Notes: a model not told the origin generated them from the letters alone. DNA of 21,265 bases from SLQH01 sp964612995 (GCA_964612995.1 CAZTGE010000066.1:1-21265), one strand, 5' to 3'. Shown: positions 1 through 7,796, counted from the first letter of the stretch. Translations and numbers: made by a program.

Positions 1-145
1 CCTGTCGTTCCACAGAAAGACCTCGTGCTTTCAACTTGTGGGCCAGGGTTACCTCATAGACCGTCTCAAGCAAACCAGGCCCAAGGTCTTGATGGAGTTC
101 AACTGCGCAGTCCACGATCACAGTACCGATATCATTCTCATCCAT
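1..145 (-). CDS. GxxExxY protein, N-terminal part (cut by window edge)
   Basis: The first 48 codons are read from an ATG at 145 towards the window edge, so the rest lies outside. The visible protein holds the family's typical opening: DIGTVIVDCAVELHQDLGPG followed by LLETVYEVTLAHKL, which contains the G-x-x-E-x-x-Y signature (GLLETVY). GxxExxY proteins are small proteins of unknown role, related by fold to PD-(D/E)XK nucleases, often found alone in accessory DNA. Upstream of the start, CGGAG occurs three times at an exact 8-base period (146-150, 154-158, 162-166). The copy touching the ATG is too close to act as a ribosome site, so one of the outer two probably does. Base composition is clearly less GC-rich than the neighbouring genes, which suggests acquisition. 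The family call is firm; the function is unknown. Confidence 0.8.
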   Translation of the reverse strand, partial: MDENDIGTVIVDCAVELHQDLGPGLLETVYEVTLAHKLKARGLSVERQ

Positions 146-166
146 CTCCGTGTCTCCGCGCCTCCG
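146..166 (-). promoter_or_regulatory. Triple CGGAG array before the GxxExxY start
   Basis: Three copies of CGGAG (CTCCG on the plus strand) lie at 146-150, 154-158 and 162-166, separated by three bases each. They abut the start codon at 143-145. The middle copy has a usable Shine-Dalgarno distance. The period is exact, but whether it has a role beyond ribosome binding is not known. Confidence 0.5.
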
Positions 167-199
167 TGAGAGACCTCTTCGGTGATCGAACAGGCGTGA

Positions 200-520
200 T
201 AGCGCGAGAAGTTCCGTGGAAGGAGGCGCTGCCCCCTTCGCGCTCTCACGCGCACCCCGGCTTCCTCGCTGTCGCTCGTCGCGCTTCGCCGGCCACAGGC
301 CCCACCAGGGCCTGCTATCGCTACGCGATGCCGGCTCCGCCCCCCCGCGCCTCGGTCGTCGCTCGCCCAGCCAAGCCTGGCTGGGCTCCGGAACCTGCGG
401 ATGGGGGCGCAGCGGGGGCGACTGCGCACAGCGCAGAGCGAGCCCCCGCGAACAAAATGCCGCGCGGACGCCGCCCGCGACAATGCCCCTTGGGGTGCGG
501 GCAGCGCCCGCGCCATGACT
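200..520. repeat. GC-rich hairpin-dense non-coding stretch
   Basis: No gene is supported between the GxxExxY start and the GH4 stop. The stretch has several compact hairpins: 296-314 (CAGGCCC, 5-base loop, GGGCCTG), 316-328 (ATCGC/GCGAT), 365-386 (GCCCAGCCA, 4-base loop, TGGCTGGGC), 486-495 (CCCC-TT-GGGG) and 497-511 (GCGGGC-AGC-GCCCGC). Open frames cross it on both strands, but their products are Arg/Ala/Pro-rich with no family resemblance. The texture resembles dispersed intergenic repeats of GC-rich genomes. With a single copy in view, repeat status is an inference. Confidence 0.35.
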
Positions 521-580
521 TTTTGAGGTCCTTGTCGAACTGCTTCGACCTGCGGCGTTGGGCCGTCGCCGCGTGAGGGC

Positions 581-1954
581 TCAGCACCGGGCCCAGGCCG
601 GCAACCACTGCGCATTCGCCGCGCGCATCTCCCGCCACATGCGGTGGACCTGATCCGGACGCAGACGGACCACCAGCGGATCGCACAGCAACGCGGCCTC
701 GATCGCGGCATTGTCTTCGGCCAGCAGGCCGGCGAGCACGGCCTGCTGCACGTCGACCACCCGACGGATCAGGCTCTGCACCGGCAGCGGCGGGGGCGCC
801 GGCACCGTCGGCACGAGTTCGTCGGCCCGCACCAGGGCGTTGCCTTCGACCACCGCGCCCTGTGGCAGCCACGGCATCTGCCCGGTGTTGGGCACATTGA
901 CGTTGGTGAAGAAATCCTCTCGTCCGATCAGGGCGGCCATGGTCTCGACCCCCTCTTCGCAGCTGTGTTTCAGCGGGCTGGCGTGGTCGACCGGCGGCTG
1001 CTGCAGCTTCTGCGCATGCATCTCCAGGCGCCGGGCGTAGGTCTTGCGTCGGACCCCCAGCCGCTGCAACGAGGCGTCGGAATCGCAGTACCACGGCACG
1101 AACTCGACCAGATGGGCATCGCCGGCAGCGCCGGGCACGCCGAACCGGCGGAAGAGATCCAGGCCGATGAAGCGATTCGGGCCCTCGCTCGTACTCAGGT
1201 CCAATTCCTCCTCTCCGCTGCGATCGAGCTGGTCGAAGTAGCCGCGCCGATCGATCTCCGCGGCCAGCAACGGCATCAGATCGTGGCCACACCATCGTGC
1301 CGCGGTGGCCCAGGTGAAATGGTTGACCCCGATCACGTCGAGGCGCACCGCGTTGCGCGCCGGCTCGGGGGCGTCGAACCAGCGCGGGATGCGCCGCTGG
1401 AACCACGTCTGCAGGCCGAAGACCTCGTGGCAGCAACCGACCGCCTTGATCCCGGGGAACACCGCGTGGAGCAGAGCGGTGCACAGGGTCATGGGATTGC
1501 TGTAATTGAACACCCAGGCCGCAGGACAGCAGCGACGGATGGCCTCGGCAAATTCGACGAAGGGCGCACACGAACGGATCGCGCGCAGGATGCCGCCGGG
1601 GCCGGTGGTGTCGCCGACCGCCTGCAGGATGCCGTAGCGCTCGGGCACGACCAGATCGGCCTCGCGGGCCTCGATCGGCCCCGGCTCGATCGAGATCACC
1701 ACGATATCTGCGCCTTCCAGCGCCGCGTCGAGTTCGCTCGCCACCTCGAGATCGAACCGCGCCCGGGCATCGGGATGCGTGAACACCTGCTCGCCGCGGG
1801 CCACGTTGGCCACGGCTGCCGGGTGGTCGATATCGTAGAGCACGATCTGCCCATGCAGGGCTTCGTGCAGGGCCAGGTCGCAGAACAGGTCCTGGGCCCA
1901 CCCCCGGCTGCCGCCGCCGATATAGGCGATGCGTACCGCCGTCTGCTTGCTCAT
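581..1954 (-). CDS. GH4 glycosidase with CHEV motif, probable alpha-galacturonidase
   Basis: This 457-residue protein belongs to glycoside hydrolase family 4, whose members cleave by an NAD+- and Mn2+-dependent oxidation-elimination mechanism. The NAD loop is IGGGSRGW (12-19). NYSNP (150-154) is the conserved substrate and metal loop. C175-H176-E177-V178 is the metal-binding motif, and NHFTW (211-215) carries the second metal histidine. Within GH4 the motif after the Cys tracks specificity, and CHEV is the reported hallmark of alpha-galacturonidases (Bacillus LplD type) rather than alpha-galactosidases or phospho-glycosidases. The protein probably removes galacturonate from pectin-derived oligosaccharides in the cytoplasm. 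GGGAGG stands 5 bases before the ATG. The gene diverges from an AraC-type regulator, its likely controller. The family is certain; the substrate is inferred. Confidence 0.9.
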   Translation of the reverse strand: MSKQTAVRIAYIGGGSRGWAQDLFCDLALHEALHGQIVLYDIDHPAAVANVARGEQVFTHPDARARFDLEVASELDAALEGADIVVISIEPGPIEAREADLVVPERYGILQAVGDTTGPGGILRAIRSCAPFVEFAEAIRRCCPAAWVFNYSNPMTLCTALLHAVFPGIKAVGCCHEVFGLQTWFQRRIPRWFDAPEPARNAVRLDVIGVNHFTWATAARWCGHDLMPLLAAEIDRRGYFDQLDRSGEEELDLSTSEGPNRFIGLDLFRRFGVPGAAGDAHLVEFVPWYCDSDASLQRLGVRRKTYARRLEMHAQKLQQPPVDHASPLKHSCEEGVETMAALIGREDFFTNVNVPNTGQMPWLPQGAVVEGNALVRADELVPTVPAPPPLPVQSLIRRVVDVQQAVLAGLLAEDNAAIEAALLCDPLVVRLRPDQVHRMWREMRAANAQWLPAWARC

Positions 1955-2039
1955 GGCTGCCTCCCCTCACGCTCGCGCGTTGGACCATCGAACGCATCCA
2001 GGCTAGCCCTGATCGCGCTGGAGCGGCAAACAATATCGT

Positions 2040-2074
2040 GCATGATCCAGCACCGCCGATGTAGATGATCATGC
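2040..2074. promoter_or_regulatory. Inverted repeat GCATGATC-N19-GATCATGC, candidate operator
   Basis: Perfect 8-base arms at 2040-2047 and 2067-2074 flank 19 bases. The repeat lies between the divergent GH4 and AraC-type genes and covers the regulator's only plausible start codons (ATG at 2065 and 2071). The arm centres are 27 bases apart, about two and a half helical turns. A site here could autoregulate the AraC-type gene and act from about 90 bases upstream of the GH4 start. No convincing -35/-10 pair was found in this gap. Confidence 0.45.
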
Positions 2075-2940
2075 CACCGCGCCCATCCCCCATCCGTCGC
2101 CATCAAACCGCTCATGAGCGTAAATGCGAATGGCAGTGCCCCACGCCGCCGGCCGACACGCCGCTCCATCCCGAGGCCATCGGCTACAGCCGGTGGGGCC
2201 CCGGCGCGCTGCAGGCCAGGCATGCGCATCCGCATTTCAGCCTCGAGATTCCGCTCGCTGGCGCCTTGATCCACTACCAGGACGGCGTCCACCTGCAGTT
2301 GCGGCCCGGCGAGGTGCTGCTCAAGCACCCCGGCATCCGCTACCGCCTGCGACCCGCTCCCGGAAGCGGCTGCCACAAGCTCCATGTCGGCATCGCCGGC
2401 CCGGCGCTGCCCTTGCTGCTGGATTGCTGGCGCCTCACCGGCGAGCGCGCGGTACGCTGCGCCAGTGTCACCGCGCTACGCGCGGCGGTGGCGCGGATGT
2501 TCTCCGCCGCCGCCGCAGGCGTCGATGCGCGCGAACTCGGCCCGGACTGCTATCGCCTGTTGGAGTTGATCGCGCAAGGTCGGCGCCGCCGGCACGGCCC
2601 CGCAACGCTCACCGCGGCGCTCACCCACATCCGGCGCAACCTCCACCAGCCGTTGTGCGTCGACACGATCGCCGCCGCTGCGGGGCTGAGCCCACGCGGC
2701 CTGCATCGACTCTTCCGGCAACATCTGGACCAGGCCCCGCTGGCCCACGTCCTCCAGCTACGGCTCGAACGCGCTGCCGAACTGCTCCGCGCCGATCCGG
2801 ACCTGTTGGTCAAGCAGGTCGCCAGCCGCTGCGGCATCCCCGACCAACGACACTTCGCCCGGCTGTTCCGTCGCCATCACGGCGCGAACCCGCGCCAGTG
2901 GCGTGCAGCCCAGACCGGACGAGTCGAAGACGACGGCTAG
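2065..2940 (+). CDS. AraC-family transcriptional regulator
   Basis: The 291-residue protein has the two-part AraC plan. Residues about 50-110 form a cupin-like sensor region (HAHPHFSLEIPLAG, then LRPGEVLLKHPG). Residues about 182-282 form the paired helix-turn-helix DNA-binding domain: VDTIAAAAGLSPRGLHRLFR is the first helix pair, and VKQVASRCGIPDQRHFARLF with NPRQWR the second. It is a cytoplasmic DNA-binding protein that probably responds to a sugar. Divergence from the GH4 gene makes that gene its likely target. No other ATG, GTG or TTG lies in frame before the cupin, so the start is ATG 2065 or 2071; neither has a clear ribosome site. The family call is secure; the ligand is unknown. Confidence 0.9.
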   Translation: MIMPPRPSPIRRHQTAHERKCEWQCPTPPADTPLHPEAIGYSRWGPGALQARHAHPHFSLEIPLAGALIHYQDGVHLQLRPGEVLLKHPGIRYRLRPAPGSGCHKLHVGIAGPALPLLLDCWRLTGERAVRCASVTALRAAVARMFSAAAAGVDARELGPDCYRLLELIAQGRRRRHGPATLTAALTHIRRNLHQPLCVDTIAAAAGLSPRGLHRLFRQHLDQAPLAHVLQLRLERAAELLRADPDLLVKQVASRCGIPDQRHFARLFRRHHGANPRQWRAAQTGRVEDDG

Positions 2941-3061
2941 CGAGCGCACCCGCCGCAGCAGCGTCGAACGGAGGCACCTTGGAACGCAAGGTCGCAGGCT
3001 GCCGGGCCTCCTCCTACGAGAGCGTCACGCATCAGCGGTGAGCACGGCCGGGCCGGATCCC

Positions 3062-5287
3062 TCACGCGCCCAGGCTCATCCCCCCGGCACTGTGGACCAG
3101 CAGCACCCGCGGCAGCCCGGAGACTACCTCCTTCATTCCACCCAAGAGGTCATCGCCGGTGTCCAGCGGGTCGCGCAGGCCCAGGATCACCAGGGCCGAA
3201 TCGCCACTGACCCGCGATACGGTCGCACGGAAATCGGTCCCGATCACGACGTGGATCACCGTGGGGATCCGCGCCTCGCGCGAGAGCTGCTGCAGATGCT
3301 CGTGGGTCCGCTGCACCGCCGCCGCATCGGGCACCATCCGCAGCAGACGGATGGCGCGCGGGCGCCAGCCGTCGTTGCGGATCAGCAGGTGCGCCAGCAG
3401 CAGCATCAACGGACCGTTGTCACGCCCCCACCACCAGACGTCGATCGGGCCGGGTGGCGCCTGCCACGGGTCGCGATCCTCGGTCTCGCGCAGGATGACC
3501 ACGCTGCGCTGCAGCCGCCGGACGGTACGCACCGCGGCGGCGAAGCGCTCACGACGCTCGGGATCCTCGTTCCATCCGAACAGGACCAGATTGGGCCGCA
3601 GAGCGCCGACGCCGGTACACTGGACCAGGGCATTGACCCCGGCGCTCAGATCGGCGGCGCAGGTGACCGCGGCGAAGGCCTCGAGTTCCTGCTCGGCGAT
3701 CAACCGGCGGAGCACCTTCTCATGGTTGGTCTGGCGTTCTGCGTGGCGCTCGGGCGGGCCGATCACAACCTGGCCGAAGTAGAGGATGCCGTGCGGGCCG
3801 GCGAGCCAACGGCTGAAGGCGGCGAGATGGAGCCGGTCCTCGCGCGCCACGCCGAGGGCGAGGATGGTGGGGCGCCAGTTCTTGGCATGATAGCGCTCCT
3901 GGTCGAGGAACAGCAGGTTACGACGGACGCGCTCGAGGGCCGCACCGCTGTAGACGTCGCCCCAGGTCGATTCCAGGTTCTGCCGCTGGAGCCACTGGTA
4001 GATCAAGAACATCACCAGAATCGCACCGGTGGCCCAGACGGGATCGATCACGAACATGGTCGCCAGGCACAGCAGCGCCCCCGCGAGCGCGGTGGTCCAG
4101 TGGCTCCAGCGAAAGGTGGGGCGCCAGCTCGGGTTGCCGGTGAAGCTCTCGGCGAAGGTGGCGAGGTTGAGCGCGCCGTAGGTGATGAGGAAGAACATGG
4201 TGATGATCGGGGCGATGGCATTGAGATCGCCGATCATCACGCCCGCCTGGGCGATGACGAAGGAGAGCGCTATCGCCCGTCGCGGCTCGCGATGGCGACC
4301 GCCGGCGACGGCGAAGGGGCGCAAGCGCTCGTCGATCCCGTCCTTGGCCATCGCCTGGAGGATCCGCGGCGCGCCCATCATGCTGCCGAGCGCCGAGGAC
4401 AGGGTGGCGGCGAACACGCCGATGAGGATCGCCGGCGACCAGATCGCGATCCGCGCCAGGATCAGGCTCTCGGAACGCAGGTCGCGCCAACTGGCGGTCA
4501 CGCCCAGCAGGAGGATCAATGCGATGTAGACCAGTCCGGTGGCGCCAATGGCCGCGAGGGTGCCGCGCGGAATCGCCCGCGCCGGATCGCGCAGGTCGCC
4601 AGACATGTTCGCGCCGGCCATGACCCCGGTGACTGCGGGGAAGAACAGCGCGAACATGGTGAAGAAACCCTCGCCCGCGGCATAGGTCGGTCGCCAGTTG
4701 CCTTTGAGATACCCCGGATCGACCGCGCCGACGGCGCCGATCAGGAACGAGCCGATGGCCAGGCCCAGCAAACCGAGAATGACATACTGGAGTTTGATGG
4801 TCCAGCCGGCGCCGATGTACACGCAGATCAGCACCGCGAGGTTGACCACGCTGCCGACCACGCGCAGGTCGCCCGGCAGGCCGGGCACGGTCGCCAACAG
4901 CGCCTCGCTGAAACCGATGACGTAGAGCGCGACCGAGATCGCCTGCGAGAGGAAGAACACGAAGCCGATCGCACCGCCGGCCTCGATGCCGAGGCTGCGG
5001 CTGATCATGAAATACGCACCGCCGCCCTCCACCCGCGAATTGGTCGCGATGGCCGAGAGCGAGAGCGCGGTGAGCAGGGTGATGGTCTTGGCCAGGATCA
5101 CGATCAACAGCGCCTGCCAGATGCCGGCATTGCCGACCACCTGGCCGAAGCGCAGGAACATGATCACCCCGAGAATGGTCAGGGTGCATGGGGTGAACAC
5201 ACCGCCGAAGGCGCCGAAACGGCGCCTGCTGGCTGTCGCCGCGGCTACGCCCACCGCCCGGCTCCAGGCCTGCGGTCGCAAGAGCAC
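3062..5287 (-). CDS. APC-superfamily transporter of cation-chloride cotransporter (SLC12-like) type
   Basis: This 741-residue membrane protein opens its transport domain with FGAFGGVFTPCTLTILGVIM, then FLRFGQVVGNAGIWQALLIV. That is the signature stretch of the cation-chloride cotransporter branch of the APC superfamily. About 12 membrane segments occupy residues 28 to roughly 430, including the conserved GGGAYFMISRSLG loop after the second helix. The last 300 residues are soluble and match the cytosolic C-terminal domain of CCC proteins, which has a universal-stress-protein-like fold. Eukaryotic relatives move K+, Na+ and Cl-; substrates of bacterial members are poorly known and amino acids or polyamines are possible. 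The GTG start at 5287 is two bases from the pyruvate kinase stop (TGATG), so translation is probably coupled. It is the last gene of the mscS-pyk operon. Confidence 0.82.
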   Translation of the reverse strand: MLLRPQAWSRAVGVAAATASRRRFGAFGGVFTPCTLTILGVIMFLRFGQVVGNAGIWQALLIVILAKTITLLTALSLSAIATNSRVEGGGAYFMISRSLGIEAGGAIGFVFFLSQAISVALYVIGFSEALLATVPGLPGDLRVVGSVVNLAVLICVYIGAGWTIKLQYVILGLLGLAIGSFLIGAVGAVDPGYLKGNWRPTYAAGEGFFTMFALFFPAVTGVMAGANMSGDLRDPARAIPRGTLAAIGATGLVYIALILLLGVTASWRDLRSESLILARIAIWSPAILIGVFAATLSSALGSMMGAPRILQAMAKDGIDERLRPFAVAGGRHREPRRAIALSFVIAQAGVMIGDLNAIAPIITMFFLITYGALNLATFAESFTGNPSWRPTFRWSHWTTALAGALLCLATMFVIDPVWATGAILVMFLIYQWLQRQNLESTWGDVYSGAALERVRRNLLFLDQERYHAKNWRPTILALGVAREDRLHLAAFSRWLAGPHGILYFGQVVIGPPERHAERQTNHEKVLRRLIAEQELEAFAAVTCAADLSAGVNALVQCTGVGALRPNLVLFGWNEDPERRERFAAAVRTVRRLQRSVVILRETEDRDPWQAPPGPIDVWWWGRDNGPLMLLLAHLLIRNDGWRPRAIRLLRMVPDAAAVQRTHEHLQQLSREARIPTVIHVVIGTDFRATVSRVSGDSALVILGLRDPLDTGDDLLGGMKEVVSGLPRVLLVHSAGGMSLGA

Positions 5288-5288
5288 A

Positions 5289-6710
5289 TCAGCCGGCCAC
5301 CTGGTCGAAGATCACGCCCCACTCGCTGCCCACCACCACCAGCGGGGTGCTGGGGCTGATGTCCCCGAGCCCATGTACCGCGGCCACCAGCTGCGCGCGG
5401 TCGAGCTGGCCGTCGGACTGGGGCAGGCGCAATGGGCGCACGCCCCAGTCGAGGGCGAGCCGACGCCATTGCACCGCGTCGATGCATCCGGCGACGCAGT
5501 CCACCCGCGGCACCCGTCGGGTGATCAGGCGGGCCAGCCCCTGGTCGCGCCCATCGATCGCCAGGGTGGCCGCGGGCAGCCGCCGGACCATCGCCGCCGC
5601 GGCGTCGGCCAAGGCGAGCAGGACCGGATCGACGGTATCGCCTCCGGCATCGCGGCTGCGCAGATGGATGCTCAGCTCGGTATGCCGGGCGATGCGGTTC
5701 ATCATCCGCACCACCCCGACCGGGTCGCGGCCGACGGCGGTCTCGCCCGAGAGCATCAACGCGTCGGCGCCGTCGAGGATCGCGTTGGCCACGTCGGCGA
5801 CCTCTGCCCGGGTCGGCAGCGGCTCCTCACGCATCGACTCGAGCATCTGGGTCGCGACGATCACCGGCTTGCCCGCGGCCATGGTCCGGCAGACCAGGTC
5901 CTTCTGCACCATCGGCAGCTCCTCAATGGGAATATCCAGGCCGAGGTCGCCGCGTGCGACCATCACCCCATCGCAGGCCGCGAGGATGTCATCGAAATTG
6001 CGCAGCGCGTCGACGCGTTCGATCTTGGCGATCAACAGCGGCGTCGCCGGCAACAACAGCTCGCGCACCCGCCGCAGATCATCGCCGTTGCGCACGAAAC
6101 TCAGCGCGACCATGTCGACCCGGTTCTCGCGCAGCCAGGCGATATCCGCCTCGTCCTTCGGCGTCAGGCTCGGCAACGAGATGCTGCGACCCGGCACGTT
6201 GACGCCCTTGTGCGGCAACAGACGACCGCCGATCGCCACCCGACAACGGATCTCGCCATCGACCACCTCCTCGATCTGCAGCCGCAAGCGACCGTCATCG
6301 AGCAGGACGGTGTCCCCGGCCATGACCTCGTCCGGCAAGCCCTGATGGGAGAGGGTGGCCCGACAGGGGTCGACCCTGCTGGCCGCGGCGGTCGCCAACA
6401 CCAGGCGGTCCCCGGCAGCAAGGTCGATGCCGTCGCCCTCGGGGCCGACCGCGCCGATGCGGATCTTGCCGCCCTGCAGGTCGGCGAGCACTGCCACCGG
6501 CGTCTGAACGCCGGCCACGATCCCGGCGAGCAGGTCGAGGTTGGCGCGGTGGGAGGCGTGGCTGCCATGGCTGAGATTCAGCCGGACCACGTCGACCCCG
6601 GCCGCGACCATCCCGGCGAGCACGTCGCGCTGGGCACTGGCAGGGCCGAGAGTGGCGACGATCTTGGTGCGGGCCGGCGGTTCCGGCGCGAGGTCACGAA
6701 GCACTGGCAA
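5289..6710 (-). CDS. pyk: Pyruvate kinase, K+-independent type by signature
   Basis: This 473-residue cytoplasmic enzyme transfers phosphate from phosphoenolpyruvate to ADP, the last step of glycolysis. Visible motifs are TKIVATLGPAS (15-25), RLNLSHGSH (43-51, with the Asn and Ser of the active site), IAKIE (228-232, catalytic Lys and metal Glu), MVARGDLGLDIP (250-261, metal Asp) and TQMLESM followed by PTRAEVADVANAILDGADAL (about 288-318). At the position of muscle-enzyme D-T-K-G-P-E it reads D77-L-Q-G-G-K82. Leu, Gln and Lys at the 113, 114 and 117 equivalents are the known mark of K+-independent enzymes. The start is TTG with AGGGGG five bases before it, 9 bases after the MscS-type stop. 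A C-terminal domain of normal length is present. The identification is firm; K+ independence is predicted. Confidence 0.95.
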   Translation of the reverse strand: MPVLRDLAPEPPARTKIVATLGPASAQRDVLAGMVAAGVDVVRLNLSHGSHASHRANLDLLAGIVAGVQTPVAVLADLQGGKIRIGAVGPEGDGIDLAAGDRLVLATAAASRVDPCRATLSHQGLPDEVMAGDTVLLDDGRLRLQIEEVVDGEIRCRVAIGGRLLPHKGVNVPGRSISLPSLTPKDEADIAWLRENRVDMVALSFVRNGDDLRRVRELLLPATPLLIAKIERVDALRNFDDILAACDGVMVARGDLGLDIPIEELPMVQKDLVCRTMAAGKPVIVATQMLESMREEPLPTRAEVADVANAILDGADALMLSGETAVGRDPVGVVRMMNRIARHTELSIHLRSRDAGGDTVDPVLLALADAAAAMVRRLPAATLAIDGRDQGLARLITRRVPRVDCVAGCIDAVQWRRLALDWGVRPLRLPQSDGQLDRAQLVAAVHGLGDISPSTPLVVVGSEWGVIFDQVAG

Positions 6711-6719
6711 GTATCCCCC

Positions 6720-7265
6720 TCAGCCGGCCGCCGTGACGTCGTCACCGCTTGGCGCGGCAGCCACATCGCGACGGTACCGGGTCACCTTCTGGATCGCGAC
6801 GTTGTTGGGCACGGTCGCGCGGGTGCCGTCGTCCTGTTCGAGCACGATGTAGAACAAGGTGATGTCGACGATCCGACCCCCGACATCGCCGATCTCGGGG
6901 AATGAGACCCGATCGCCGATCCGGAAGGGGAAGCGGAAGAACAGCACGATGCCAGCGGTGATGTTGCTCAGGATCGACCAGACCGCGAAGAAGGCGATCC
7001 CGACCAGACCGAAGAAGCCGGCAGAGAACACCCACACGCCACGCATGTCCACGCCCCAGATCAAGGCGAGCAGGAACAGCGAGAGCAGGATCTGCACCAG
7101 CCCCAAGGACTTGGAGATGACGTTGCAGCGAGTGGGGTTGGCCTGGTGCTGATGCATGACCCGCGTGATCAGATGCGCCCGCATGCCGGCGAGCAACAGA
7201 TGCAAAACCACCACTGCCAGGGTGAGCGACAACTGGACGACCAATTGCGTGCTGAGCTGCTCCAT
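6720..7265 (-). CDS. Small MscS-family mechanosensitive channel
   Basis: This 181-residue inner-membrane protein has three predicted membrane segments: about 7-28, 53-73 and 78-113. The third runs into the MscS signature, from FFAVWSILSNITAGIVLFFR (92-111) to FPFRIGDRVSFPEIGDVGGR (112-131), with the family's beta-domain sequence after it (VPNNVAIQKV, 152-161). Channels of this family open under membrane tension and release solutes in osmotic downshock. The protein ends soon after the beta domain and lacks the C-terminal alpha/beta cage of the 286-residue E. coli MscS. I chose ATG 7265 because AAGGAGGAG precedes it; an upstream in-frame start at 7340 adds a Pro/Arg-rich stretch unlike the family. 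It is the first gene of the operon with pyk and the CCC-type transporter. Confidence 0.85.
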   Translation of the reverse strand: MEQLSTQLVVQLSLTLAVVVLHLLLAGMRAHLITRVMHQHQANPTRCNVISKSLGLVQILLSLFLLALIWGVDMRGVWVFSAGFFGLVGIAFFAVWSILSNITAGIVLFFRFPFRIGDRVSFPEIGDVGGRIVDITLFYIVLEQDDGTRATVPNNVAIQKVTRYRRDVAAAPSGDDVTAAG

Positions 7266-7796
7266 GTCTCCTCCTTCCGGTCCCGCCCCTGTCGACACGA
7301 CGGCCGGCAGACGGCGGAGCGCTTGTGTCACCAACGGCACGCATAGTCTGGCGGTGATGGCCGACGACCCGCGTCCCGTGCTCCTGCCACATCATCCCGC
7401 CCACGGCGGCAATGCCAGTTTGACCTCCGATCCGGCTGCCATACGCGGCCAGCTCACGCCCGGCCGCGAGTGTCGGCGCCGACTCGCCGCGGCGATCAGC
7501 GCCGACACCGACACCTCCGACTGCCGGCCCGCACCTCTGCCGATCCCGGTGCTTTCCGGGCTGGGAGCGAGGCCGGGGTCGCCCACGCCCTGGCGGCGGC
7601 CGAGCTCTCCCGCGGCTGCCCGACCCGGGCGTGCGAGCCTGCCGGCAGCAGCGCGAACTGCCGGAGTCGGGGTTCACCGATCTGAACCCGGTCCGGCCGG
7701 AGCCCGGACCCGCGCAGCGGAGCGCCACGACTCACCCCCTCACCAAGCCAGAAACCACGCCGAGGGCGGTAGCCACGTCGATCGGGGCGTGCAGTG
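7266..7796. other. 531-base gap with no convincing gene
   Basis: This stretch separates the divergent MscS-type and membrane-protein genes. One plus-strand frame is open from ATG 7358 to a stop at 7795. Its first 70 codons (starting MADDPRPVLLPHHPAHGG) favour G or C at third positions, but the bias fades and the product becomes Arg/Ala/Pro-rich with no family resemblance. There is no ribosome site before it. It may be the start of a decayed gene or chance. A palindrome GTCGGCGCCGAC lies near 7475. Promoters for both flanking genes should be here, but I could not pick them out. Confidence 0.4.

Noticed and set aside
321..2093. 590-codon minus-strand open frame
   Set aside because: It is a shifted-frame shadow of the GH4 gene, rich in Arg and Pro, although its last part passes through the YafQ-like residues noted separately.
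2903..5359. 818-codon plus-strand open frame
   Set aside because: It is antisense to the CCC-type transporter. The product is full of Asp, His, Arg and Gly without hydrophobic core, as expected of a GC-rich shadow frame.
7266..7340. Longer N-terminus for the MscS-type channel
   Set aside because: A strong AAGGAGGAG ribosome site fits ATG 7265, and the upstream residues do not resemble the family.
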